Of a stretch of 64,000 nucleotides of DNA, positions 43,236 to 51,274 are shown in pieces. The first letter of the stretch is position 1. Every line of letters begins with the position of its first letter. Under the pieces are notes generated by a model that did no database searches, was not told the origin of the DNA, and saw only the letters and a program-made list of their open reading frames with translations. The stretch lies in NCBI RefSeq assembly GCF_003970925.1, contig NZ_RWJF01000001.1, positions 1,172,501 through 1,236,500 of the forward strand, written 5' to 3'. A program made the position numbers and the translations under genes. This stretch comes from Sphingomonas ginkgonis. GTDB taxonomy: Bacteria > Pseudomonadota > Alphaproteobacteria > Sphingomonadales > Sphingomonadaceae.

Positions 43236-44440
43236 TCGCCGCTCCCCGCCAGGCGCAAGATGGTCAGCGCGGACAAGGCGGCGCGTTCGCCCAGGCTGTC
43301 GACGATCAGATATTCCTCCCCCGAGTGGATCTTGCCTCCACGCACGCCCATCGTGTCGACGACGGGCACCCCGCAGGCGGCGATGTTGTTGCCGTCGCAC
43401 ACCCCGCCGCTCGGCTGCCAGGCGATCGCCTGGCCGAGGTCGGCGCCGGCGTCGCGAACCAGCCCGAACAGCGCCTCGGCGGCGGGCGTCAGCGGCTTGG
43501 GCGGACGGCCAAACCCGCCGTGGATGTGGATCGCCACCTCATGCTCGCCGGCGACCGACGCCACCGCGGCGTCGATCAGGCTCTGCGCGCGCTGCTGGTC
43601 CTCCAGCGTCGCCGGGCGGCAGTTCAGGCGAAGGACGGCATGGTCGGGAACGACATTGTTCGGCCCGCCGCCATCGATCCGCGCGGCGTTGACCGAGAGG
43701 CGCGTCCCCTTGGCGCGATCGAGCCGAAGCGCGAGGTCGGCGGCGGCGACCAGCGCGTTGCGCCCGTCCTCCGGGTTGCGCCCGGCATGCGCGGCTCGGC
43801 CGGTGACGATGAAGCTGAAGTTGCCGCTCCCCGGCCGCGCGCCCGCCAGCGTCCCGTCGGGCAGCGCCGCGGGCTCGTAGGTCAGCGCCGCGCGCTTGCC
43901 GCGGGCGGCCGCGGCGATCAGCGCGGCGGAACCGGCCGACCCGGTTTCCTCGTCGCTGTTGACGACGACCTCGTAGCCGATGCGGTCCGCGAGCGGGCTC
44001 GCCTCGATGCCCTTCAGCGCTGCCAGCATCACCGCGAGACCGCCCTTCATGTCGGCGACCCCGGGGCCGTTCAGGGTCCGCTCGTCGAGCCAGCGCAGCG
44101 CCTGGAACGGGTGGTCACGGCCGTAGACCGTGTCCATGTGCCCGGTCAGCAGTAGCTGCAGCGGCGCGTCGGGTCGGACCACGAGGTGGAGGTTGCGCCC
44201 GTGCGCGACCTCGCGCCGCCGCCCGTCCGGCTCGATCGTGTCGACCGGCGCCGGATCGCGCTGCTCGAGCGCTCCCGGCAGCGCGGCGAAGGCATCGGCA
44301 AGCAGCCCGGCGACCCTCGCCAGCCCGTCGAGATTGGCGGTCCCGCTGTTGATCGCGGACCAGGCCTCCACCTGCGCGAGCATCGGCTCGGCCCCGGCGC
44401 GGTCCACGGCCGCCCGCTCGATCTGGCTCAATCCTCCCAT
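43232..44440 (-). CDS. M20 family metallohydrolase in the AST operon
   Basis: A 402-residue zinc hydrolase of the carboxypeptidase G2/ArgE-like M20 family: LLTGHMDTVYG, GPGVADMKGGLAVML, NSDEETGSAGS and GGVCDGNNIAACGVPVVDTMG carry the expected His, Asp and Glu ligands, and GRAAHAGRNPEDGRNA is the dimerisation-domain motif. It is the first gene of the hydrolase-astA-astB run. AstE, the usual M14-type succinylglutamate desuccinylase, is not seen in the window, so this enzyme may do that final deacylation; that is inference. Confidence 0.88.
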   Translation of the reverse strand: MGGLSQIERAAVDRAGAEPMLAQVEAWSAINSGTANLDGLARVAGLLADAFAALPGALEQRDPAPVDTIEPDGRRREVAHGRNLHLVVRPDAPLQLLLTGHMDTVYGRDHPFQALRWLDERTLNGPGVADMKGGLAVMLAALKGIEASPLADRIGYEVVVNSDEETGSAGSAALIAAAARGKRAALTYEPAALPDGTLAGARPGSGNFSFIVTGRAAHAGRNPEDGRNALVAAADLALRLDRAKGTRLSVNAARIDGGGPNNVVPDHAVLRLNCRPATLEDQQRAQSLIDAAVASVAGEHEVAIHIHGGFGRPPKPLTPAAEALFGLVRDAGADLGQAIAWQPSGGVCDGNNIAACGVPVVDTMGVRGGKIHSGEEYLIVDSLGERAALSALTILRLAGSGE

Positions 44441-44512
44441 TTCGGCTGCTCTAGCCGGACCCGAAACGGAAGGCGAGGGGGTGGCCCTGCGACCATTGCG
44501 CTCCCGCCGGGG

Positions 44513-44665
44513 GATGGCCCCTCCACCATCCCGCTGCGCGGGACGGTCCCCCTCTCCCCATTGCTGCGCAACGGGGAGGCACGAGAAAGACCATCATTCC
44601 TCCCCGCGAGCAACGCTTGCGGGGAGGGGGACCGTTCGGCGCAGCCGAATGGTGGAGGGGCCATC
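44513..44665. repeat. large palindromic intergenic element (paired REP-like units)
   Basis: The outer 17 bases at 44513-44529 are the exact reverse complement of 44649-44665. Inside each arm lies a small hairpin (44530-44542 and 44636-44648) whose stem bases differ between arms but still pair, then a matching GGTCCCCCTC tract. Two more hairpins fill the centre. It occupies most of the gap between the M20 hydrolase and rppH. GC-rich palindromes of this CCTCCACCAT...GGTCCCCCTC type are familiar to me from sphingomonad and Caulobacter intergenic DNA. Confidence 0.85.
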
Positions 44666-44670
44666 CGACC

Positions 44671-45141
44671 TCAGAAATAAGCTTGGAAGTGACCCACCAG
44701 GCAGCGATAGAGATCGCGCTTGAACGGCACGATGAGGTCCGGCAGCGAGTCCGCCGCGGTCCATTTCCACGCCCGAAACTCGGGGTGCGCGGTGGCGATA
44801 TTCACGTCCGCGTCGGTGCCGAGGAAGCGGCACAGGAACCAGTCCTGCGCCTGTCCCTTCCACTTGCCGCCCCACAGGCTCGAACGAAGCTCCGCCGGCA
44901 GGTCGTAGGTCAGTCGCTCCGGATGGGAGTCGAGCCGCTCGACCAGGTGCGGCGGGATCCCCGTCTCCTCCTCCAGCTCGCGGAGCGCCGTCGCCCACGG
45001 CTCCTCGCCCTTGTCGATCCCGCCCTGCGGCATCTGCCAGGCCTCGTCGGTGTTATCGATCCGCAAGCCCACCCAGACCTGGTTGGACGCGTTGAGCAGC
45101 ATCACGCCGACCCCGCGCCGATAGCCGTCCTGACCGCTCAT
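44671..45141 (-). CDS. rppH: RNA pyrophosphohydrolase (Nudix)
   Basis: A 156-residue Nudix enzyme that removes pyrophosphate from 5'-triphosphate mRNA ends and starts decay. The opening GYRRGVGVMLLNASNQVWVG and the Nudix box at about residues 40-62 (QMPQGGIDKGE ... RELEEETGI) match the RppH type. The ATG overlaps the upstream esterase stop (ATGA). Its stop is six bases from the palindromic element. Confidence 0.93.
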   Translation of the reverse strand: MSGQDGYRRGVGVMLLNASNQVWVGLRIDNTDEAWQMPQGGIDKGEEPWATALRELEEETGIPPHLVERLDSHPERLTYDLPAELRSSLWGGKWKGQAQDWFLCRFLGTDADVNIATAHPEFRAWKWTAADSLPDLIVPFKRDLYRCLVGHFQAYF

Positions 45142-46073
45142 TCCTTCGCTCCTTTCAGCATGACCCGCAGGTGCGCGGCGCAGCGCTCCAGGTCGGCCTG
45201 CGAACTCGGCAGCGCCTTGCGCAGGCTGAAGAAGCCGTGGATCGTCTCCGGGCACTCGAGATAGATGGTATCGACCCCCGCGGCGGCGCAGGCCGCGGCA
45301 TAGGCGCGGCCCTGGTCGCGGATCGGGTCGAGCCCGGCGGTGACCACGAGCGTCGGCGGCATCCCGCGCTGGTCCTGGTGAAGGGGATCGTAGCGCCAGT
45401 CTTTCGGGTCCGGGGCATAGCAGCTGCTGAACCAGTCCATGCTCTCGCGCGACAGGAGGAAGCCTTCGCCATAGGCATCCATGCTCGGATAGAACTGGGT
45501 CGGGTTGGCGGCGGGGTACATCGGCCACTGCGCGAGCACCGGCACCGCGGCGGGCTCGTCGCGCAGCGCGAGCGCGGTGACGATGGTGAAGTTGCCGCCC
45601 GCGCTGTCGCCGGCCAGGATCAGGCCGGTCGCTTCGCGGCCAAGCTCGGCAGGGCTGCCCGCCACCCAGCGTGCTGCCGCGATCGCGTCGCTGACGCCGG
45701 CGGGGAAAGGGTGCTCGGGGGCGAGCCGATAGCCGACCGACACCACCGGCAGGTCGAGCAGACGGGCAATCTCGGCGCACAGCGGCTCGTGCGTGTCGAT
45801 GTCGCCGAGCACGAAACCGCCGCCATGGAAGAAGACCAGCACGGGGCCGGGTCCACGCTCCGCCCGGACGTCGAACAGGCGCAACGGGCAGGGGCCATTG
45901 TCGACGTCGCGTAGGACCGCCAGCGGCCCGGTCGGCGCGTCGAGCAGGCTGCGCGAGGCGTGCATCATGCCGCGCGCCTGTTCCAGCGAGACGTCGACCG
46001 CGCGTGGCGAATTGGCGGCGGCCATCTGGTCGAGCAGGCCCCGGACGTCGGGGCGGACGGGTTGATCGGTCAT
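45138..46073 (-). CDS. alpha/beta hydrolase, HSL-like esterase
   Basis: A 311-residue esterase of the hormone-sensitive-lipase family: oxyanion-hole HGGGFVLGD, YRLAPEHPFPA, nucleophile elbow GDSAGGN, Asp in AGLDPIRDQG and His in ETIHGFFSL. No signal peptide; probably cytoplasmic, acting on short-chain esters. It overlaps rppH by four bases; I see no functional link. Confidence 0.92.
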   Translation of the reverse strand: MTDQPVRPDVRGLLDQMAAANSPRAVDVSLEQARGMMHASRSLLDAPTGPLAVLRDVDNGPCPLRLFDVRAERGPGPVLVFFHGGGFVLGDIDTHEPLCAEIARLLDLPVVSVGYRLAPEHPFPAGVSDAIAAARWVAGSPAELGREATGLILAGDSAGGNFTIVTALALRDEPAAVPVLAQWPMYPAANPTQFYPSMDAYGEGFLLSRESMDWFSSCYAPDPKDWRYDPLHQDQRGMPPTLVVTAGLDPIRDQGRAYAAACAAAGVDTIYLECPETIHGFFSLRKALPSSQADLERCAAHLRVMLKGAKE

Positions 46074-46192
46074 GGCGGACCGACTAGGCCGACCCGACGC
46101 GGCTTTCCAGCACAGTGCGCCATTGTCCTCGCAAAAATGGGGGCGAGGCGTTAAGGTCGGGCCCGAACATTCTCATTTCAGCGGGAACTCGC

Positions 46193-48121
46193 ATGGCCTC
46201 GGCCACCCATCTGCTCACCCCCGAAGAAGCCGCCGCGCATCCGCCGCTCGAAGCCGTCGTCGTTCGCTTTGCCGGCGACAGCGGCGACGGCATGCAGCTG
46301 ACCGGCGGTCAGTTCACCCTGTCGACCGCGCTGGCCGGCAACGACCTCGCGACCTTCCCCGACTTCCCGGCCGAGATCCGTGCCCCGCAGGGCACGACCT
46401 TCGGCGTGTCGGCCTTCCAGATCAACTTCGGCTCGAGCGCGATCGAGACGGCCGGCGACCAGCCCGACGTGCTGGTGGCGATGAACCCCGCGGCGCTCAA
46501 GGTGAACGTCAACCAGCTGCGCGAGGGCGGGCTGATCATCGCCGACGAGGGCGAGTTCACGGCGCGCAACCTTGCCAAGGCGGGATATGACGCCAACCCG
46601 CTGGAGGACGGCAGCCTGGCGAAGTGGCAGCTCGTCCACTTCAACATTTCGCAGTTCACTATGGATGCCGTGAAGCCGTTCGGGCTCGGCAACAAGGAAG
46701 CGCTGCGCTGCAAGAACATGTGGACGCTGGGCCTCGCCCTGTGGATGTTCGACCGCAGCCGCGAGCCGATCGTCGACTGGCTCAAGACCAAGTTCGCCAA
46801 GGCACCCAACCTCGCCGAGGCCAACATCGCGGCGCTGAATGCCGGCCACGCCTATGGCGAGACGGTCGAGATGGGGAGCCACATCCACCCCCACCGGATC
46901 GCCGCGGCGCCGGCCGAGCCGGGGCTATACCGGACGGTGACGGGAGCCGAGGCGCTCGGGCTCGGGCTGGTCGCCGGTGCGGAGCTGGCGGGCTTGCCGA
47001 TGTTCTTCGGATCCTACCCGATCACGCCGGCGTCGCCGCTGCTCCACAGCCTCAGCCGGCTGAAGGAATATCGCATCACCACCTTCCAGGCGGAGGACGA
47101 GATCGCGGCGGTCTGCGCGGCGATCGGCGCCAGCTACGCCGGGCAGCTCGGCGTGACCTCCTCGTCGGGTCCGGGGATCGCGCTCAAGACCGAGGCGATC
47201 GGGCTGGCGGTGATGACCGAGCTTCCGCTGGTGATCGTCAATTCGCAGCGCGGCGGGCCCTCGACGGGTCTTCCGACCAAGACCGAGCAGTCGGACCTCT
47301 ATCAGGCGGTCTATGGCCGCAACGGCGACGCGCCGCTCCCCGTCATCGCCTGCCGTTCGCCCGCCGACGCGTTCGACTGCGCGATCGAGGCGTGCCGCAT
47401 CGCGGTCCACTACATGACGCCGGTGATGCTGCTGACCGACGGATATATCGCCAATGCCGCCGAGCCGTGGAAGGTGCCGGACATGAGCGGCTACGCGCCC
47501 TTTCCGGTGACCTTCCATGACGAGGCGCCGTCCGCGGGCGAGAAGCCGCAGCCGTTCGCCCGCAACGACAATCTCGCGCGGCCGTGGATCAAGCCGGGCA
47601 CTCCCGGACTGATGCACCGCATCGGCGGGATCGAGAAGAGGCCCGGCACCGGCGACATCGACTATTCGCCCCAGGCCCACAGCGAGATGACCCAGCTGCG
47701 CGCCGCCAAGGTGCTCGGCATCGCCGACACCATCCCCGACCAGGAGGTCTGCCTCGGCAACCCCTCCGGCCGGCTCGCGGTGGTCGGCTGGGGCTCGACT
47801 TTCGGGCCGATCCACCAAGCGGTGCGCCGCGCGCGCAAGGCCGGCCAGGACGTCAGCCACATCCACATCCGCCACATCTGGCCCGCGCCCAAGAATCTCG
47901 GCGACCTGCTCCGCGGGTTCGACCAGATCCTGGTGCCCGAGATGAACATGGGGCAGCTCAAGACGCTGCTGCGCGACCAGTATCTCGTTGACGCGCGCCC
48001 GCTCAACAAAGTCAGCGGCCAGCCCTTCCGCATCGTCGAGATCATGGCCGCGATCGACGAGGCGCTGGACGGCGTTGCGCCGGACCAGATCGAGCCGATC
48101 CCCGGGAGCGCGCTGGCATGA
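46193..48121 (+). CDS. 2-oxoacid:acceptor oxidoreductase, fused gamma/alpha subunit
   Basis: A 642-residue subunit. Residues about 20-200 are the gamma domain (VVRFAGDSGDGMQLTGGQF, FPDFPAEIRAPQGT); the rest is the alpha domain (FFGSYPITPASPLLHSL, SSSGPGIALKTEAIGLAVM, RGGPSTGLPTKTEQSDL) and a C-terminal transketolase-like domain. With the beta subunit at 48201 it oxidatively decarboxylates a 2-oxoacid, most likely 2-oxoglutarate (KorAB type), passing electrons to ferredoxin. The ATG at 46193 begins clear homology-like sequence; the frame opens at 46115. A 27-codon ORF starts on its stop. Confidence 0.92.
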   Translation: MASATHLLTPEEAAAHPPLEAVVVRFAGDSGDGMQLTGGQFTLSTALAGNDLATFPDFPAEIRAPQGTTFGVSAFQINFGSSAIETAGDQPDVLVAMNPAALKVNVNQLREGGLIIADEGEFTARNLAKAGYDANPLEDGSLAKWQLVHFNISQFTMDAVKPFGLGNKEALRCKNMWTLGLALWMFDRSREPIVDWLKTKFAKAPNLAEANIAALNAGHAYGETVEMGSHIHPHRIAAAPAEPGLYRTVTGAEALGLGLVAGAELAGLPMFFGSYPITPASPLLHSLSRLKEYRITTFQAEDEIAAVCAAIGASYAGQLGVTSSSGPGIALKTEAIGLAVMTELPLVIVNSQRGGPSTGLPTKTEQSDLYQAVYGRNGDAPLPVIACRSPADAFDCAIEACRIAVHYMTPVMLLTDGYIANAAEPWKVPDMSGYAPFPVTFHDEAPSAGEKPQPFARNDNLARPWIKPGTPGLMHRIGGIEKRPGTGDIDYSPQAHSEMTQLRAAKVLGIADTIPDQEVCLGNPSGRLAVVGWGSTFGPIHQAVRRARKAGQDVSHIHIRHIWPAPKNLGDLLRGFDQILVPEMNMGQLKTLLRDQYLVDARPLNKVSGQPFRIVEIMAAIDEALDGVAPDQIEPIPGSALA

Positions 48122-48201
48122 AGCCGATGAATGTTGTCCCGATGGTCCTCATGCTGGTCGTGATCGTCCTCCTCATCGTCTACCTGCACGGAATTGCCTG
48201 A
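48118..48201 (+). CDS. 27-residue single-helix membrane microprotein
   Basis: An ORF of 27 codons whose ATG overlaps the alpha-subunit stop (ATGA) and whose TGA overlaps the beta-subunit ATG (TGATG). The product opens MKPMNVVP and then is almost wholly Val/Leu/Ile/Met up to LIVYLHGIA, a single transmembrane helix. The two tight overlaps and GGGAG upstream make it likely that ribosomes pass through it to reach the beta subunit. It may tether the complex to the membrane or merely couple translation. No family recognised. Confidence 0.6.
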   Translation: MKPMNVVPMVLMLVVIVLLIVYLHGIA

Positions 48202-49217
48202 TGAACGAAATGACCAGCGTCGCCACGACCGCAAAGGACTGGGCGAGCGACCAGGAAGTGCGCTGGTGCCCGGGCTGCGGCGACTATGCGGTGCTGAAGG
48301 CCGTGCAGCGCACCATGCCGGACCTCGGGCTGGCGCGGGAGAAGACGGTATTCGTCTCGGGCATCGGCTGCTCCAGCCGCTTCCCTTATTACATGGAGAC
48401 ATACGGCTTTCACACCATCCACGGCCGCGCGCCTGCGGTAGCCACGGGGGTGAAGCTCGCCAATCCCGAGCTCGACGTGTGGATCATCACCGGGGACGGC
48501 GATGCGCTGTCGATCGGCGGCAACCACACGATGCATGTGCTGCGGCGCAATCTCGACTGCCAGATCCTGCTGTTCAACAACGAGATCTACGGCCTGACCA
48601 AGGGGCAGTATTCGCCGACCAGCCGGATCGGGACGCGCAGCCCGTCGACCCCGTTTGGCTCGGTCGACCGGCCCGCGCGGCCCTGCGCCTTCGCATTGGG
48701 TTCCGGGGCGCGGTTCGTCGCGCGGGGTATCGACGTCCACAAGAACCTGCCCGACGTGCTCAAGGCCGCCCATGCCCACAAGGGCGCTGCGTTCGTCGAG
48801 ATCTTCCAGAACTGCGTCGTCTACAACGACGACGTGTTCGCGCCGTTCACCGCCAAGGAGTTTGCGGCGGACCGGCAGCTGTGGCTGAAGCACGGCGAGA
48901 AGATGGTCTTCGCGGGCGGCACTAAGGGCATCGCGCTCGACACCGAGCTGCTGACTCTCAAGGTTGTCGCCGGCGACGATCCCGCGGTGCTCACGCACAA
49001 TGCCCAGAACCGCGCCATCGCGCACATGCTGGTCGAGATGCCGGGCGAAGGCTTCCCGGTCGCGCTCGGAGTCATCTACGACGACCCCGCCCCGACCTTC
49101 GAGAGCGCGGTCGTCGAGCAAAACGCGGCTGCCGCCGCCGGCAAGACTCCCGACCTGCAGAAGCTCGTCAGCAAGGGTCAGACCTGGCAGGTCGAGAAGG
49201 AACCCAGAGCCGAATGA
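48201..49217 (+). CDS. 2-oxoacid:acceptor oxidoreductase, beta (TPP) subunit
   Basis: A 338-residue thiamine-diphosphate subunit. Cys23 and Cys26 (WCPGCGDY), Cys57 (SGIGCSSR) and Cys205 (IFQNCVVYND) are the four ligands expected for the [4Fe-4S] cluster; GDGDALSIGGNH binds TPP/Mg and NNEIYGLTKGQYSPTS lines the active site. There is no ferredoxin domain, so an external acceptor is needed. It overlaps the microprotein upstream and the spermidine-synthase-like gene downstream. Confidence 0.94.
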   Translation: MNEMTSVATTAKDWASDQEVRWCPGCGDYAVLKAVQRTMPDLGLAREKTVFVSGIGCSSRFPYYMETYGFHTIHGRAPAVATGVKLANPELDVWIITGDGDALSIGGNHTMHVLRRNLDCQILLFNNEIYGLTKGQYSPTSRIGTRSPSTPFGSVDRPARPCAFALGSGARFVARGIDVHKNLPDVLKAAHAHKGAAFVEIFQNCVVYNDDVFAPFTAKEFAADRQLWLKHGEKMVFAGGTKGIALDTELLTLKVVAGDDPAVLTHNAQNRAIAHMLVEMPGEGFPVALGVIYDDPAPTFESAVVEQNAAAAAGKTPDLQKLVSKGQTWQVEKEPRAE

Positions 49218-49879
49218 TCCCGCGCACCCTCATCGCCACCACCCAGATCCCCGGAGGCGACGAGATGAGACTCTACCGCCGCGGCGATGATCATATGATC
49301 TTGCTCGAGCGGGACGAGCTCATGTCCACCCGCATGTCCGGCTCCGAAGAGGCGCTTGCGACCATGACGGCGGACCGCTTGCCTCGGCTCGCGGGATCGC
49401 GTTGGCTGATCGGCGGCTATGGTATGGGGTTCACCCTGCGTGCCCTGCTCGCCCGGCTGCCGAAGGACGCCCGCGTCACGGTGGCGGAGCTGGTCCCGGC
49501 GATCGTCGACTGGGCGCGCGGTCCAATGGCCGATCTCACCGCCGGCTGCCTCGACGATCCGCGCGTGACCGTCGCCATCGGCGATGTGGCGATCCCCATG
49601 GAAGCGGGGGGATGGGATGCCATCCTGCTCGACGTCGACAATGGTCCCGATGCGTTGGTCAGGGCAGGGAACCAGTGGCTTTACGAGCCGGGCGGGCTGG
49701 CGATGGCTCGCGCCGCGCTACGTCCCGGTGGTGTCCTGACCATCTGGTCCGCCGCCTCGAATGACCGGTTCACCAAGACCCTGCGGAGCGCTCGTTTCGA
49801 GGTCGAGGAGCAGGTCGTCCGCGCCCGCTCCAACGGCAAGGGGCCGCGGCACCACCTCTGGTTCGCGCGCCCGCGCTGA
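49214..49879 (+). CDS. spermidine-synthase-like methyltransferase-fold protein
   Basis: A 221-residue protein with a Rossmann SAM/dcSAM site, LIGGYGMGFTLRALLARLP, acidic strand end VAELVPAIVDWARG and WDAILLDVDNGPDAL, as in short spermidine-synthase relatives. It lacks membrane helices, unlike the protein at 6870. The ATG overlaps the oxidoreductase beta stop (ATGA). The family assignment is good; true polyamine synthesis is unproven. Confidence 0.85.
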   Translation: MIPRTLIATTQIPGGDEMRLYRRGDDHMILLERDELMSTRMSGSEEALATMTADRLPRLAGSRWLIGGYGMGFTLRALLARLPKDARVTVAELVPAIVDWARGPMADLTAGCLDDPRVTVAIGDVAIPMEAGGWDAILLDVDNGPDALVRAGNQWLYEPGGLAMARAALRPGGVLTIWSAASNDRFTKTLRSARFEVEEQVVRARSNGKGPRHHLWFARPR

Positions 49880-49914
49880 CGGAACCGGGCAATAGGCTTG
49901 AACGTCGGGCGGCC

Positions 49915-51261
49915 ATGCCAAGCTCGCTGATCTGGTTTCGCCAGGACCTCCGCCTTGCCGACCAGCCCGCCGTCGCCGCCGCCGCCGAACGCGGGCCGAC
50001 CGTGGGGCTCTATGTCCTCGATGACGAAACGCCGAACGACTGGTCGATCGGCGGCGCGCAGCGCTGGTGGCTCCACCACAGCCTCGAGGCGCTCGGCGCC
50101 GAATTGAAGAAGAAGGGCGGCACTCTGCTCCTTCGCCGCGGCCGTTCCGCCGAGGTGGTGTGCGCGGTTATGGACGAGCTCGGCGCCGAGACGGTGCACG
50201 CGGCGCGCCACTACGAACCTTGGTGGCGGGCAGCCGAAGCGGAGCTTGGCGCCCGTCTGACGCTGCACGAGGGCGACGTGCTTCACGAGCCGGAAGCTTT
50301 CCGCAACGGCTCCGGCGGCAGCTTCAAGATCTTCGGTCCTTATTATCGCGCGCTGAGCAAGGACCTGCCACCGCCCGAGCCACTGCCGGCGCCCAAGCGC
50401 TTCAACGCGCCTCCGGAGCTGCCCCGGAGCGATCGGCTTGCCGACTGGAAGCTGCTCCCCACGCGGCCGAACTGGGCGACCGGGTTCGACGTCTGGTCGC
50501 CGGGCGAGGCGGGTGCGCAGGATCACCTCCACCGCTTCGCCGCCGAGGTTGAGACCTATGCCGAACGGCGCGACCTGCCCTCGGAAGTCGGCACGTCCAA
50601 CCTCTCGCCGCACCTCCACTTCGGCGAACTGAGCCCGCGCCAGCTGTGGCACGGCCTGTCCGACGGAGCCGACGACAAGTTCCGCCGCGAGCTCGCCTGG
50701 CGCGACTTCTCCCGCCACATCATCCTTGCCGATCCCGAGCTGGGCAACCGCGAGCAGCGCCCGCTCAAGCTGAAGCATCGTCGCTCGGACAGGGATTTCG
50801 CCGCCTGGTCGCGGGGTCGCACCGGCTACCCGATCGTCGACGCCGGGATGCGCCAGCTGTGGGCGACCGGCTGGATGCACAACCGCGTTCGGCTGATCAC
50901 CGCCAGCTTCCTCGTCAAGCATCTGCTGCTCGACTGGCGGCTCGGCGCTCACTGGTTCTGGGACACGCTGGTCGACGCCGACTATGCCAACAACAGCCAG
51001 AACTGGCAGTGGATCGCCGGCACCGGGTTCGACAGCCAACCCTTCTACCGGGTGATGGCGCCCTTGCTCCAGTCGGAGAAGTTCGCCGCCGCCGACTATA
51101 TCCGGCGCTGGGTCCCGGAATTGGCGGACCTATCCGACCGCGACATCCACGATCCCCACGCCCGCGGTCTCGCGCCGGCGGGCTACCCCGAGCCGCTCAT
51201 CCCGCACCGCGAGGCCCGCGAGCGCGCGCTTCAGGCCTTTCGCGACGCCCGCAACCGCTGA
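49915..51261 (+). CDS. phrB: deoxyribodipyrimidine photolyase
   Basis: A 448-residue blue-light DNA-repair enzyme that splits cyclobutane pyrimidine dimers. The N-terminal antenna domain opens SSLIWFRQDLRLADQPA. The FAD domain has GTSNLSPHLHFGELSPRQLW, ELAWRDFSRHI, TGYPIVDAGMRQLWATGWMH and DYANNSQNWQWIAGTG with the Trp residues used in photoreduction. Typical CPD class I length. It starts 35 bases after the previous gene and is followed 13 bases later by the cfa-like gene. Confidence 0.96.
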   Translation: MPSSLIWFRQDLRLADQPAVAAAAERGPTVGLYVLDDETPNDWSIGGAQRWWLHHSLEALGAELKKKGGTLLLRRGRSAEVVCAVMDELGAETVHAARHYEPWWRAAEAELGARLTLHEGDVLHEPEAFRNGSGGSFKIFGPYYRALSKDLPPPEPLPAPKRFNAPPELPRSDRLADWKLLPTRPNWATGFDVWSPGEAGAQDHLHRFAAEVETYAERRDLPSEVGTSNLSPHLHFGELSPRQLWHGLSDGADDKFRRELAWRDFSRHIILADPELGNREQRPLKLKHRRSDRDFAAWSRGRTGYPIVDAGMRQLWATGWMHNRVRLITASFLVKHLLLDWRLGAHWFWDTLVDADYANNSQNWQWIAGTGFDSQPFYRVMAPLLQSEKFAAADYIRRWVPELADLSDRDIHDPHARGLAPAGYPEPLIPHREARERALQAFRDARNR

Positions 51262-51274
51262 TAAGGGCCGCCCC

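Noticed and set aside
40810..43880. Two long plus-strand frames (558 and 548 codons)
   Set aside because: They are antisense to astB, astA and the M20 hydrolase, whose motifs are unmistakable; the composition is shadow-like.
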